DNA of 64,000 nt. It comes from Teratosphaeria epicoccoides. Lineage: Eukaryota > Ascomycota > Dothideomycetes > Mycosphaerellales > Teratosphaeriaceae. Shown here in pieces: positions 11,170-21,215 of the stretch. The notes below the pieces were generated by a model that had not been told where the DNA came from, searched no databases, and saw only the letters and a list, made by a program, of their open reading frames with translations. Positions within the stretch are counted from its first letter, which is position 1. Every line of letters starts with the position of its first letter. The position numbers were made by a program, and so were the translations under genes. The DNA lies in assembly GCA_021401465.1 (NCBI GenBank), contig JADDMT010000050.1:1-64000 (forward strand), read 5' to 3'.

Positions 11170-11815
11170 TCAGTGGCGGGTGCTGGAAGATTTGCCCACC
11201 TGCACCCATGCACCATCAGCTGCCCGGCCCTTTCAACACCTTTTCTCACTGTCCACGCTTCACCACCGAGCGTGGCGTGTCCGTGAGCGCGCCGCTGCGC
11301 CAATCGAAGTCCACCTCACGGTCTTTGCCGCAGGTTCGGGCCAGGTCGGAACATACTGGTATGCTGGCCAAGAGTCTATGAACGCGGACCATTTGATGCT
11401 GAAACAATCGACGACAGCCCCGGCTTTTGACATTTCAGGCACAATGCGAGAAATGCCTTCTGGCGGCATCACGTTTCTGGTGTTTCGAGTCACGTGATGA
11501 TCGTGAAGACACCTCGCCAATCGGCCCCCCACGAGTCAGGCAAGCGCTCGAGTCATGCACTGGAGCCCATGCCGTGCTTATGCAGCATAGACTCATGGGC
11601 TGCGTGGAAACGAGCGGTTCGCGGGCGGCGTTCACGCGTCGCTGACTCGTTCCAGTAAGAATAAAAGCGAGATCAGTGCTGTAATCTTCGATCTTATGAG
11701 TCTGACGTCGATATGCGATGATCTGGCCTTGTTCTTATATTGCCGCATGCTATTATGTTTCCCTCTCATCGTTCTCCAGGCGTGTCACAACAGGACCCAT
11801 TGACAGCAGAAAAAG
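11170..11815. other. Divergent intergenic between SSE1 and the hydrolase gene
   Basis: Upstream DNA shared by SSE1 (-) and the hydrolase (+). No frame here shows a recognisable domain. Confidence 0.6.
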
Positions 11816-12896
11816 ATGCGGATCAACAAGATAACTGACACGCAATACGCGCCTGAATGGCTTGAGGTATGAGAAGGTCTCGTCCTCACTTGCTCATGTT
11901 CATCGCTAACTTCTCGGACAGTACTCGAACACCGTTGGCGAACTGAAGAACCCCAACGACCTCGAGGAATACGCCAACGCCTTCAAAAAGCGCTTCACAG
12001 ATGCTGCCCGAGTTCTTCCTCCAACAGACCCAGAAATTACTGTCAAGGACGAGCAGATCAGCAAAGACGTCAAAGTCCGCGTCTACCAACCAGCAGGCGC
12101 GGATCCTAGCGGTCGATCCTATCTTCCCTGTCTGATCTTTGTCCATGGAGGGGGCTGGATCGCCGGTGACCTCGACACCGAGGACCATACTTGCCGAACC
12201 GTCTGCGGCGACGTCGGCGCTATCGTAGTGAGCGTCGGCTACCGACTCTTCCCTGACGCAAAAATATCTACCAGCATTCGGGACGTAGGGACGGCCTTCA
12301 ACTGGGCATACGACAACGCTGAAAGCCTCGGCGCAGACATTCACGACTACATACTATGGGGCAGTTCAGCTGGCTGTGCCCTCGTACTTGCGACTGCGTA
12401 CCGCCTGAGCAAATCTGACCAAGCCCATAAAGTCGCTGGTCTGATCACAATGGGCCCGCTCTGCCTCCATCCCCAAGCTGTCCCAGAGCAGTACAAGGAC
12501 CTGTACACCTCCCACACAGCCAACGACCCGAGCTCGCACCCCATCCTCAACGCCAAGGACGAGCTGGCCGGGTATGCACGCCAGGACTGCGTACCGCCCT
12601 ATTCGGATGAGCAGAAAACGTGGTTTCCGATCACTCTCGGCAGCGATGCGATGAAGGGTATGCCTCCGACGTTCATCATCAATACGGAGCTGGAGATAAT
12701 GCGAGATACGGGAACGGTGCTAGAGGCTGAGTTGAAGGATGCTGGAGTGGCAGTAAGACGCGAGGTATACAGAGGCCTGCCGCACTACTTCTGGCAATTC
12801 CCATTACAGAAGGCGGGAAAGGTCTTTCGGGAGAGTTTGGTGGAGGGTGTGGACTGGGTGCTTGACCAAGGGGAGGAAAGGTATGAGAGGGAGTAA
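11816..12896 (+). CDS. Alpha/beta hydrolase fold-3 (HSL-type esterase/lipase)
   Basis: Exon 1 (11816-11866, MRINKITDTQYAPEWLE) and exon 2 (11922-12896) flank a 55-bp intron with GTATGA, a GCTAAC branch site and ACAG, giving 341 aa. The oxyanion motif HGGGW is at residues 92-96 and the nucleophile motif GSSAG at 164-168, so Ser166. The His is in GLPHYFWQF, near residue 305. The acid position, usually LDPLRD in this family, reads LEIMRD here, so a Glu may act as the third residue. There is no signal peptide, which suggests an intracellular enzyme. Related fungal enzymes act on small acyl esters, including intermediates of secondary or aromatic metabolism, but the substrate cannot be read from sequence. 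It lies at the left edge of an accessory gene group. Confidence 0.85.
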
Positions 12897-13976
12897 GATC
12901 TCCTTTACGTTTATGTCGTCTCAAAGCGTTTGGGTGGTCTTGTTGCGGTGATTTGATGATTCACGATGTATATTATAGCGGTGCAGATGTCGCTGATCAC
13001 ACTGCACATGTACACGATCAGTCCAAAACTCAGACAGAGCCCACGTTGTCTATACCAGCTGTGCCTTAATAAATGCCCAGTACGAGCGTCTGAAGATTTC
13101 TAAGCTCAGCGCTGCCGATGATTCTGACCTTTCCGACACGTACGATGGCTCAGCACTGACGCTCTCAATTGGTCTCTTCGCGCATTTCGCCGGAATGCCT
13201 GCAAACACGCTTTCTTTGGACCTCAAAAGAGATCGACTGATCGAGTCGATATGTGGTGCATTTTTGCAGCCAACCTGGGCAGTGGGCAATGTCATTCAAG
13301 GGTGATCCACACCATTAAGCAGTCAACAAGTAGGTCAACAAGCGATCGACCAGCAGTCACTGAATGAAAAGGTGTCTTGTGATCGGCTGGACAATCTCTG
13401 TCAGGGAGGAGTGAGGGGTCGACGAGCAGTCAGCCAGCAGTCAACAAGCAGTCGACAAGCTGCCGAGTATCCGCCATATACAAGGTCGCGAACGTTAGCA
13501 TCCCTGATTTTGTTGACTCATCGGACGACGGAGCGGAACAATCACACGGGGCTATCCGGGTCCGCTATCTCAGCCACCCGGCCGCACAATGTATCATGAC
13601 CGTGTTTTAGAACGTGCATCTTGCGTCGCATGAAGTTCCTTGTGGGCCAGGCATCTGGAATGATGCAGGTGTTGCATCAGTCTTGCCACAGATGCAGAAC
13701 CTTGAATAGGTTGAAGCTGGAACATCATACTCCATGACCGAAGCACAAACTGGTCGCCGGCATCAAACGCATTACCTCCTATTGATCACGACCTGCTGGA
13801 ACTCGCAGCGGGGGTACGCGTACAAGATCCATTCTTGTATTACTGCCAGAGTGCTACCTGCATTCTGCTCACGGGAACTTGCTGTGTACAGCTGTCCACG
13901 ACGCCGCGCAGATTGATCTGCCATTGGGCATCTAACCATACCCACTTGATGAGCTTGGCGGGCAATAGGTCTTTAG
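12897..13976. other. Intergenic with short repeated motifs
   Basis: About 1.1 kb between the hydrolase and the Zn2Cys6 gene. Between 13320 and 13465 the words GTCAACAAG, GTCGACAAG and CAGCAGTCA recur several times, a degenerate short-repeat patch. An 81-codon minus-strand frame (13295-13050) has no recognisable features. The last few hundred bases should contain the promoter of the transcription factor. Confidence 0.5.
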
Positions 13977-16466
13977 ATGGCGAGCTCGCCTGCTGAGGTG
14001 CCTGTTGCCTCCGGCAGCCGTCGTACGGCAGTACGAGTGGCGTGGTATGTCCTGTCAACAAAGGCAGTACCAAAAAAAGAAATAAGGCTGATGTTATTCT
14101 CATGTAGCCGTGAATGTAGGTCGAAGAAGTCGAAGGTATTCTAATTATGCTCAAGATCATCCTCGAGCCATGACACAGATTAATACTAATCAATCAGTAT
14201 ACAGTGCGATGGCAACCGCCCAACATGCTCCTCCTGCATCAAGAAGAACATTTCATGCACTTATGATGCGGATCCAGAAGAGACCCCGTTGGCGGCCATG
14301 AAACGAAAGTACGGCTCCCTGCAGACCCAAAGTAATGAGCAGGAGCAGTTGCTGGCGTTGTTGCGTTCCGATAATGAGGATGATGCTTTCGATGTCTTCC
14401 GGCGCATACGAGCTGGAGAACGTGCCAGTCATATCTTGGCAGGCCCTGGCAGCCATACGGCTGATTCTCGGCCGGGAGAATTGAGAACATGCTCCCGTGT
14501 AGAGGCAGGAAGAACGTCCGCCAGGAGATCACGTTCCAAGTCGCCGCCAATGTTACCACCACCCAAGAAAGTTCCCATCGACTTCCTGCTCTCCAGTCCT
14601 GCGCCTCCTCGTGGTAGGTTCCCGTGGTTGCAACCTCCCACGAATCGGATGCGGGATACTTATCCACCCTGTCCGCCACAAAAAGAGGCTAGCCGCCGAC
14701 TTTCGTTGTCAGGCCTCGCTGAACACCCAGAAGCACGAGGATCGCGAGATTCGCCTACCGGCCCAGTGGATAATCGCCCTCATGTGCGGAGATCCAAAAG
14801 CTTGGCGGCCGGCTTGCGTGTACGACAAGGATTCGTTGACCCGCCCAGGAGGCCGCAATACCATTTGTTCAACGCCGATATGAGGGTTGAAGATTGGGGA
14901 ATTGACTACATGACCGACTCCGACATGCTGCGAGACATCATTGCGTCTTTCTTGATGTGGGATCAACCGACGTGGTCGATCGTTTCCGAGGAAGCATTTT
15001 GTCAGAGTCTGAGCGAAGGTGGGTCAGATCTTGTCAATAGATTTACTTTGCATGCAATTATCGCCTTTGCTTCAAAGATACATCGTACTTTCGTTCCGGA
15101 CAAAATCCCATCGGATCTGGAAGAACGGGCCTTTCGCGAAGCCGAGCGACTGTGGCAGGTCGAGCAGAATGTGGCTATCGAGGCCAATATCATTGGGGCA
15201 CTGATATTAAATGCGTATCTTGCCTGCTCCGGCAAGCACCAGATCCCATCTTTTTATATGAGGCATGCAGTCATCCTAGCGAAGCGAATGGGGTTGTACG
15301 ACGAGGCGCACTGTGAGCATGTCTATGATGCCTCACCAGGGAAGGAGCGTCGAGCTCATAGCCGAGCTGTGCTTGCCTGGGGCTTGTTTGCTCATCAAGC
15401 GTGGGTCGTGCCTGCCTGAATGGACATCCATGCATACATATGCTGACTTGCTTGCAGTTACTTTTGCTGCACTTTCAATGAGATTCCGTTGCTTCAGTCA
15501 CCACCATCCGTCGCAATCCCGAGCCCTGATTCGGACGAAGACGACGAGACCTGGTTTCCTTTCCCGCAGAGGATCCCACAGAAGCGAAGTCTTACCAGCA
15601 CGCGTTTTACTGCGCGTGCTTCTCTATGGAGGATAGGCAATGAATGCTTCTCGCTGTGGAGACTGTATGCAGACAGACAAGCTTCAAGAGAGCATCTCCT
15701 TCACGCTTTCGCTCTATACGAGCGACTCAGGATCTGGCACGACGATCTGGACTCAAAGTTGGCGTCGCTGTATGATGCACCGCCACATATCTTTCAGCTG
15801 TATACGGACTATTATCGCATCGTCTCCGACCTTTTTCGGCCATTCGTGGACGTCTCGCTCTTCGTCAAAGCCACGTGGCCAGATCGTGAGAGATATTCTG
15901 CAGGTATTCGTGACGCATGCACATCTTCGCGTAGGCAAGTCCGCTTTCTCATGCAGGAACTGGACCGCCAATATCCTGCATTACCATTACCACTGGGTAC
16001 CATTAGTCCGCTTGTCACTGTGTGCTACGATGCCCTGGCCCAGCTCCCTAGGAGCAATGAGGCGGATCCACCAAGTTCAAGCCCTGCATCATCATCATCG
16101 AGAGCATCTCCAAGCTATTACAATCTCGACAATGGTCGAGCTCCGGACACGGACGAATCGTACTATCTCTGCCTCTGCTTGCGGATGCTGCATCGCATGT
16201 GCAAAGCTTTTACTATCTGTCCGGTCATATTGCAAGCGATCTTTCAGGTGGCTAAACGACAACGTGTCGAACTTCCGCCCGCAGCTAAGGAGATCGAGAA
16301 GACGTTAGAGCGGACGTACTGGCAGAGCGGGTTGGCAATACAGCCGCCGGGCACTATCAAGAACAGTCTTGCGATTGATCTGGGCCTGATGTACTCGGAC
16401 GCGGAGAATGCACGCTTGGACAGCCTGATCCGGGAGACGAAGGAGATAAATCTCAATGACAGATGA
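13977..16466 (+). CDS. Zn(II)2Cys6 transcription factor with fungal-specific TF domain
   Basis: Four exons: 13977-14044, 14108-14135, 14205-15400 and 15458-16466, giving 766 aa. The first two introns cut through the zinc cluster. Exon 1 ends RTAVRVA plus TG, the 28-nt exon 2 supplies CREC and RSKKSK, and exon 3 begins CDGNRPTCSSCIKKNISC. The splice yields a canonical C-x2-C-x6-C-x5-C-x2-C-x6-C cluster at residues of about 23-50, followed by a short linker and a possible coiled coil (MKRKYGSLQTQSNEQEQLLALL). The middle homology region contains LFVKATWPDRERY, and a late segment reads YYLCLCLRMLHRMCKAF. The layout resembles NirA-type activators, though the regulated pathway is unknown. Its position between a hydrolase and a peroxygenase suggests a local regulator, which is inference. 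All donors are GTATGT, GTATTC or GTGGGT, and acceptors are TAG or CAG. Confidence 0.9.
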
Positions 16467-16824
16467 GGATGTCCATACTGGGCGGGGTCGACAAGTGCTG
16501 CGCAATAGTGCTAGCGACCCTTCTTGTGCCCGATTGTGCCCGATTCCGGAAAATCATGCCACTTGCCATTAGGCATCAACGAACCGGGCGCGGGGAACAT
16601 GACAGGATCGTCCGGCAGTGGGCTGACAGAGATGGCGGGCGCATCAGACCTCTGGCTAATGCCGATCACCCGGCACGGAAGGTCAGGTCTCAGCGACGAT
16701 GAACACACCACAGGAGAAAGCAACCGTGAAGTCCAGCGCATTCTCACTGCAGCTACCTTGGCTTATATACGAAACGTCAATCTGTGACTCGTGGTATTCT
16801 TGGACCCAGAATCTCTACAAATAT
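16467..16824. other. Convergent 3' intergenic
   Basis: 358 bp between the stop codons of the Zn2Cys6 factor and the peroxygenase. I see nothing beyond presumed 3' untranslated regions. Confidence 0.6.
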
Positions 16825-18137
16825 TTACTGGCTCTTCGAGTACCCAGGGAACTGCTCGAGTTGAGACTCGTCGACGCTTCGCAGTTCCGGACAGACAAGC
16901 TGGCTAACCAAGTCGCTCAATGTATCGCCTAGCGTGTCAATGACATTGAGCGCAAGATCTGGCGTGGCCTGTGCGGCAAATTGGTAGGCAAAGCATGCCA
17001 GGTTGTTGCCCTGAGCGAGGGTATCAGCGTTGAAGACACCGGCAGTCAGATCGGTGATGTTGGCGCCAGTGAAAGAATTTGTGGTACCGGTGTTGCCGCC
17101 GACTGAGAGGAATTTTGGGTGCAAGAGGGCTGCATTCAGCACGTCGGCCACGAAGTAGTCTGTCTCGTATGGGTATGCCAAGGGACGGCGGTACCAGTTG
17201 GCTGGGATCTGCTCTTGACCTGTAGTAGAAAGTCAGCGAACCAACCAGATGACTGAAAAAAAGCTGAGTATTTACCTTGGTTAGCAGTATAGCTGCCAGA
17301 ATCACCAGAGACGCCAAACCAGCTCTGGAGCGTGCTGTAATCCAGGAGACCCGTCGGATTCGCTTCGCTGTGGTTTGCCATGAAGCGGAAGATGAATGTG
17401 TACGCTGCAGGCTGCACAAGGACACCGCTGAAGGGACCGTTGAAGAAGTAGGGGTTATTGGCGATCTGGGTGTCGAAACGAGTGGACCTGAACGCGGTGA
17501 GAGAGTCGATGGTGACCGAGCCAGGGGAGGCGTCGACAAGCTGCTGGAACTGGTTGGCCACAGTCATATAATCATTGCCGCTCTCGTAAAGATCTGGACG
17601 AGTAGGCGATGCATCCGTCTCATACTTGTTGTGGCTGGCGCTGATGCCATTGCCGCCTAGTCCCAACGTGGCGATGGAAGCTGCAGGTGTGCCGCCAATG
17701 GACCATCCAGTACCGCTGCCATCGAGTGCGGCTCCAAGCACAGACAGGAAAGTGGCGAGGTTGAGACCCATGCCGACTACTGTCGTTGTGGCCTCAACGA
17801 ATTGCGCAATGGTTGCGTAGCCGTCGTGTGGAAGAAAATTGTGGTTGGCGAATGCATTGAGGCCGGGGCACGGGCCTCGAAGGTCGTTGGGGCCTGGAGC
17901 GACGTACTCGTGTCCGCTGCCTTCGCTGACATCAATGTATTGTGCTGATGCGTCGAAGATTGCGGCTGGTTCGAAGAGGGCCGTCGCTGCGTCGGCACCA
18001 GTCTGACGCTCCAAGATGTCTCGGGCGCGTGCTACGATGGATGGGTCCTTCGCGAGTCTCTCCATCATGTCTCGTGGGTAGGCAGATGCCAGTAGCGGGG
18101 TCGTAGCCCCGAGCAGCACCTGAGAAGTCAACTTCAT
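16825..18137 (-). CDS. Secreted heme-thiolate peroxidase/peroxygenase (chloroperoxidase family)
   Basis: Two exons (18137-17276 and 17219-16825; 56-bp intron GTAAAT...ACAG) encode 418 aa. A signal peptide (MKLTSQVLLGATTPLLASAY) is followed by a pro-like segment. The heme-thiolate motif is in RGPCPGLNAFANHNFLPHDG, with Cys90 as the expected axial ligand. The family's second motif, normally EGD or EHD followed by ASxxR, reads ETDASPTR at 173-180. PYFFNGPFSGVLVQPAAY and FRFMANHSEANPTGLL are typical of the family, and IPANWYRRPLAYPY crosses into the C-terminal part. Such enzymes use hydrogen peroxide to halogenate or oxygenate organic substrates outside the cell. Several N-x-T/S sites suggest glycosylation. 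The Thr in ETD may alter cation or proton handling near the heme. The gene is convergent with the Zn2Cys6 gene. Confidence 0.9.
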
Positions 18138-18424
18138 AATGAGGGAAGAAGGGGGGGTGACAGATCCGGTAGTCTGAGGGTACAGGTGGAATGTTCGACT
18201 TACCCGCGACGGAAGGCATTTCGAGCTATATGTGTCGATTTGCCTGGTGCTTTAGCCGGCAGTGGCGACACTCGCCAAGCATGACTACCGCTGGTTGTCT
18301 CCCACAGAATACTCCTGAGGGGACCACTTCAGCCAATCGCATAACGTATTAGCCAGATGACCAGCAGGATTCGTTTCCATAAAACGTTTGTGTTTACTGA
18401 GCAGAGTGAAATCTGTGGATATAC
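18138..18424. other. Upstream region of the peroxygenase
   Basis: The first few hundred bases upstream of the peroxygenase start. No gene is seen. The inverted-repeat element begins directly after this stretch. Confidence 0.5.
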
Positions 18425-18982
18425 TATACCGTTTTACGTCCGAGCACAAGCTCTAGCGACAGCGTCTCCGGACAAGGTAGACCGATGCTGGCGTATCAAT
18501 TAGCGTCTTACTCGTACCATTGTAATGATTCTGCCAGTTGCTTGGCATTGCGCGAGCCTGACGCGCTCTAAACCTTCCGTGTTGACCGCATCTCAGCGTC
18601 CGAGTAGTAAGTGATGTAGCTACCACACCATGGATATCCAGCCATAGCTTCTGTTGATGCGCCAGTGCCGCCGACGATTACAGATCTTGCTTCTCATAGT
18701 GGTTAGCATGCTATTAATGATAGAAGTCTAGGAAGTCGTGAGAATCACGACGCGTCCTCAGTCGGTGGAAGACGCGACGTACTTTGGCTACATCCACCGC
18801 CGGCCGAATCGAGAAGACGCTTGACCTTATCAAGCAGCAGTCGCAGCGACTGCTCTAAGGACTTGCCACTTCGCTCGACCAGTCGCAGCGACTTATTGGC
18901 GTGAGTCTAATCGTCCGGCAAGGCATACGCGGTTTGCATGATAGCCTAATGAGGCAGTAGTCGCTCGACGTAAAACGGTATA
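18425..18982. mobile_element. MITE-like inverted-repeat element, TA-flanked (element 1)
   Basis: TATACCGTTTTACGTCCGAG at 18425-18444 is mirrored at 18982-18963 as TATACCGTTTTACGTCGAGC, differing by one base inserted or lost. If the outer TA at each end is a target duplication, the element proper is 18427-18980, 554 bp. It has no coding capacity. The interior carries repeated AGTCGCAGCGACT-like words (18839-18897), themselves near-palindromic. TA duplication and short inverted ends fit non-autonomous Tc1/mariner/pogo elements. The autonomous partner is not in this window. Confidence 0.65.
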
Positions 18983-20619
18983 CTGGCTAGCATGTAGAAG
19001 ATGACATGTAGATCTTACTGTATGCGGCAGTCTAATGTATAGACTTTCTGCTTGACCCGCGAAGTTCAAATTCCAGCTTGCGCGCGTAAGCTAGAACAAT
19101 GATCTTCGCCAGGCACCAACGGGCATTGGGTGTGGAGAAGATAAGGTTGTTCAATTCCGCGCTCTTGGGTATGGAGATGGAGGAAGTATCAGCTCGTACG
19201 GATACGAGCATGTCTTTCACATGCTCATCCGCGGTCCAAGATATGGCAGATTACCTTTGGCACTCATGCCATTCGTGCACGAGCCGACGCGATCGCGTCG
19301 ACCCGAGCGAAGTGGCAAATGCTGTTGCGGCGAATGGGCCAGGCAGGGAACACGGGTAGAAACTCCCTTTCGGCTCGATGCTGACCAGATTCCCATCCGT
19401 CGGCTGTCTCCACTTATGATCGGAGTAGAGGACTGGCGTGCACGGGGGATGGGGTCTTGCGCGCTTTCCGCGCAATGACTCGATGCTCTAGTCGAGGGAT
19501 AAGTGTATTTGAATGCCGCCCGGGCTTGGAGATCTTACCATGAGCAAAATCGATACCCGACCAGGGATATTCAAGCGAGCACGAAATCAAGTGTGCACGT
19601 CGCACTGTAGCCACAGATTCATCTAGAGCTGTGCAATGATGTCTGGGTCTCAGGTGCCATGCAGACACTTCCCCCGCCAGGTCCTGACATCGACATCCGC
19701 GAGGACCACAGTCGCGGCTCTCTTGCGTGCTCCTAAATCGATCTGCGGCAGTGTTGTTTGCATGGGAGTCGGCTCTGCGGGATGTTGGTCATGCGTTGAC
19801 GAGCGGGAGTAGCTGCTCAGGTTAGATACGTGCAAACAAAGCACACGCGGATTCGGCATGTCTACGGGGTTCCTCCCGTGTTCGTACGTGGAACCATGTG
19901 CTGAGGTCAAGCCTGAGGCAGATCATAGCGCAGACGGTGGACGGTAGGCACAGCGGAATGGCCAGAGCAGTGTAGTGAGGCCTCGCAGTTCTGGATCGTC
20001 GAATAGCATAACACCGGGCCCTGTTATGGGAAAAACCTTTCGTGGCGGCATGACTGCCCTGGGATTTGAAAGCTCGTTTACTGGAGTCTCAGCTCCATAA
20101 TGATGCATTCTCCGCTCGCGAGACGAATCCTGAAACGGAAGATTTTGGCCTGTTTTTGTATGTTGGCTAACATGCGACGCTGGTGCCGGCAACGGGTTCT
20201 CAGTTCAGTGTCCCTGGGATCTCAAATGCTGACGATGAATCGCTCCGTCAGTTGATGGACTGAATCGTTGGCACAACGGTGCCAGAACACGAGTCGTGTA
20301 CGAGGTCAAACCCCGAGGCGCAGAGTGAGGTGACCGCCTGCAGCAACCGGTTCCTCGACACCACATATGAGGTAGGAAGTGTGCATGTGAAGGTTGTGTA
20401 CGGAGTGTATTCCCAAGGATTCAAATTTCATCCGTTTGTGCAGGTGTGAACAACACTGTCTCCCGTCCCTTTCGAGTCCGACCATCGATGCCAGATATTG
20501 TGCTGGTGACTTTTGAGAGCTTCTCACGTCCGACTGCGTTGTGAATTGCTCCGAGGATCTCAGCCACTCTGCAGCCAATGGCGCCAGTAAGACCACGCAT
20601 GTCACCCTGGACTCACCAT
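18983..20619. other. Gene-poor stretch with broken minus-strand frames
   Basis: 1.6 kb in which short minus-strand frames follow one another (20192-19923, 19910-19650, 19668-19414, 19475-19251, 19220-19032) without starts, splice sites or a single continuous reading. Fragments such as TVVLADVDVRTWRGKCLHG and SLEYPWSGIDFAHGK look protein-like, but I do not recognise a family. They may be one or more decayed genes collinear with the dehydrogenase and monooxygenase remnants to the right. Confidence 0.4.
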
Positions 20620-21110
20620 CGACCGGCAACGCGACTCCGGTGATATGCGTACCCATGCCACCCGACAAGAAGCACACCGCATCGGCCACCTCCTGCGGCT
20701 GTGCTAGCCTACCTTGAGGCGTGGGGTTGATGGTGCTAGCAAGCGCCTTCTCGGTCTCCTCGAGCAACAGCGGCATGTCCATAAATCCTGGACATACGGC
20801 ATTCACGCGTGTATCTCTGCGAGCATGATCAGTCGCATCAGTCCGCGTCAAGCCGAGGTTGGCATGCTTCCACGAGATTGGGTTGGCATCGCCATAGACC
20901 CAAGCGCGGAAGAAACTCCAGGGCGGAAATCCAAGGCCAAGCTTGTGACGAAAGATTGTGCAGTAATTGGCGTGACATCAGGATCAGCGTCCTCAGGATG
21001 GTGCTCCTTTCCCAGCGGTCACGAGAGCGCTGTCGAATGTACCGTTGATTTCCAAGATTCACGACGTCCACGAGTAGCTCCCTCGTGGCAAGACAGAGGT
21101 GCAGAATAGC
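20620..21110 (-). pseudogene. Short-chain dehydrogenase/reductase remnant
   Basis: On the minus strand the C-terminal half of a classical SDR is readable: GDANPISWKHANLGLTRTDA, then RVNAVCPGFMDMPLLLEETE, then GRLAQPQEVADAVCFLSGG and THITGVALPVDGE. The NAVCPG and PxxVADAVxFL motifs are diagnostic. Upstream, DVVNLGN may be the remains of the conserved strand before the catalytic Ser, but the reading frame shifts several times before and after it. The Rossmann TGxxxGIG motif is not found, and the catalytic Tyr of YxxxK appears as S-W-K. No intact gene can be built, so I call it a decayed copy. It lies directly downstream of, and on the same strand as, the monooxygenase pseudogene. Confidence 0.6.
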
Positions 21111-21215
21111 CGTTGGACACTTTTGTTATTGACACTTTCTCAAAGAGAGATAGGCTCGGGCGAGTTGTCTTGCGCAGAAATGGCATCTTCTACGAAAGGC
21201 GAAGCAGAGATTGCA

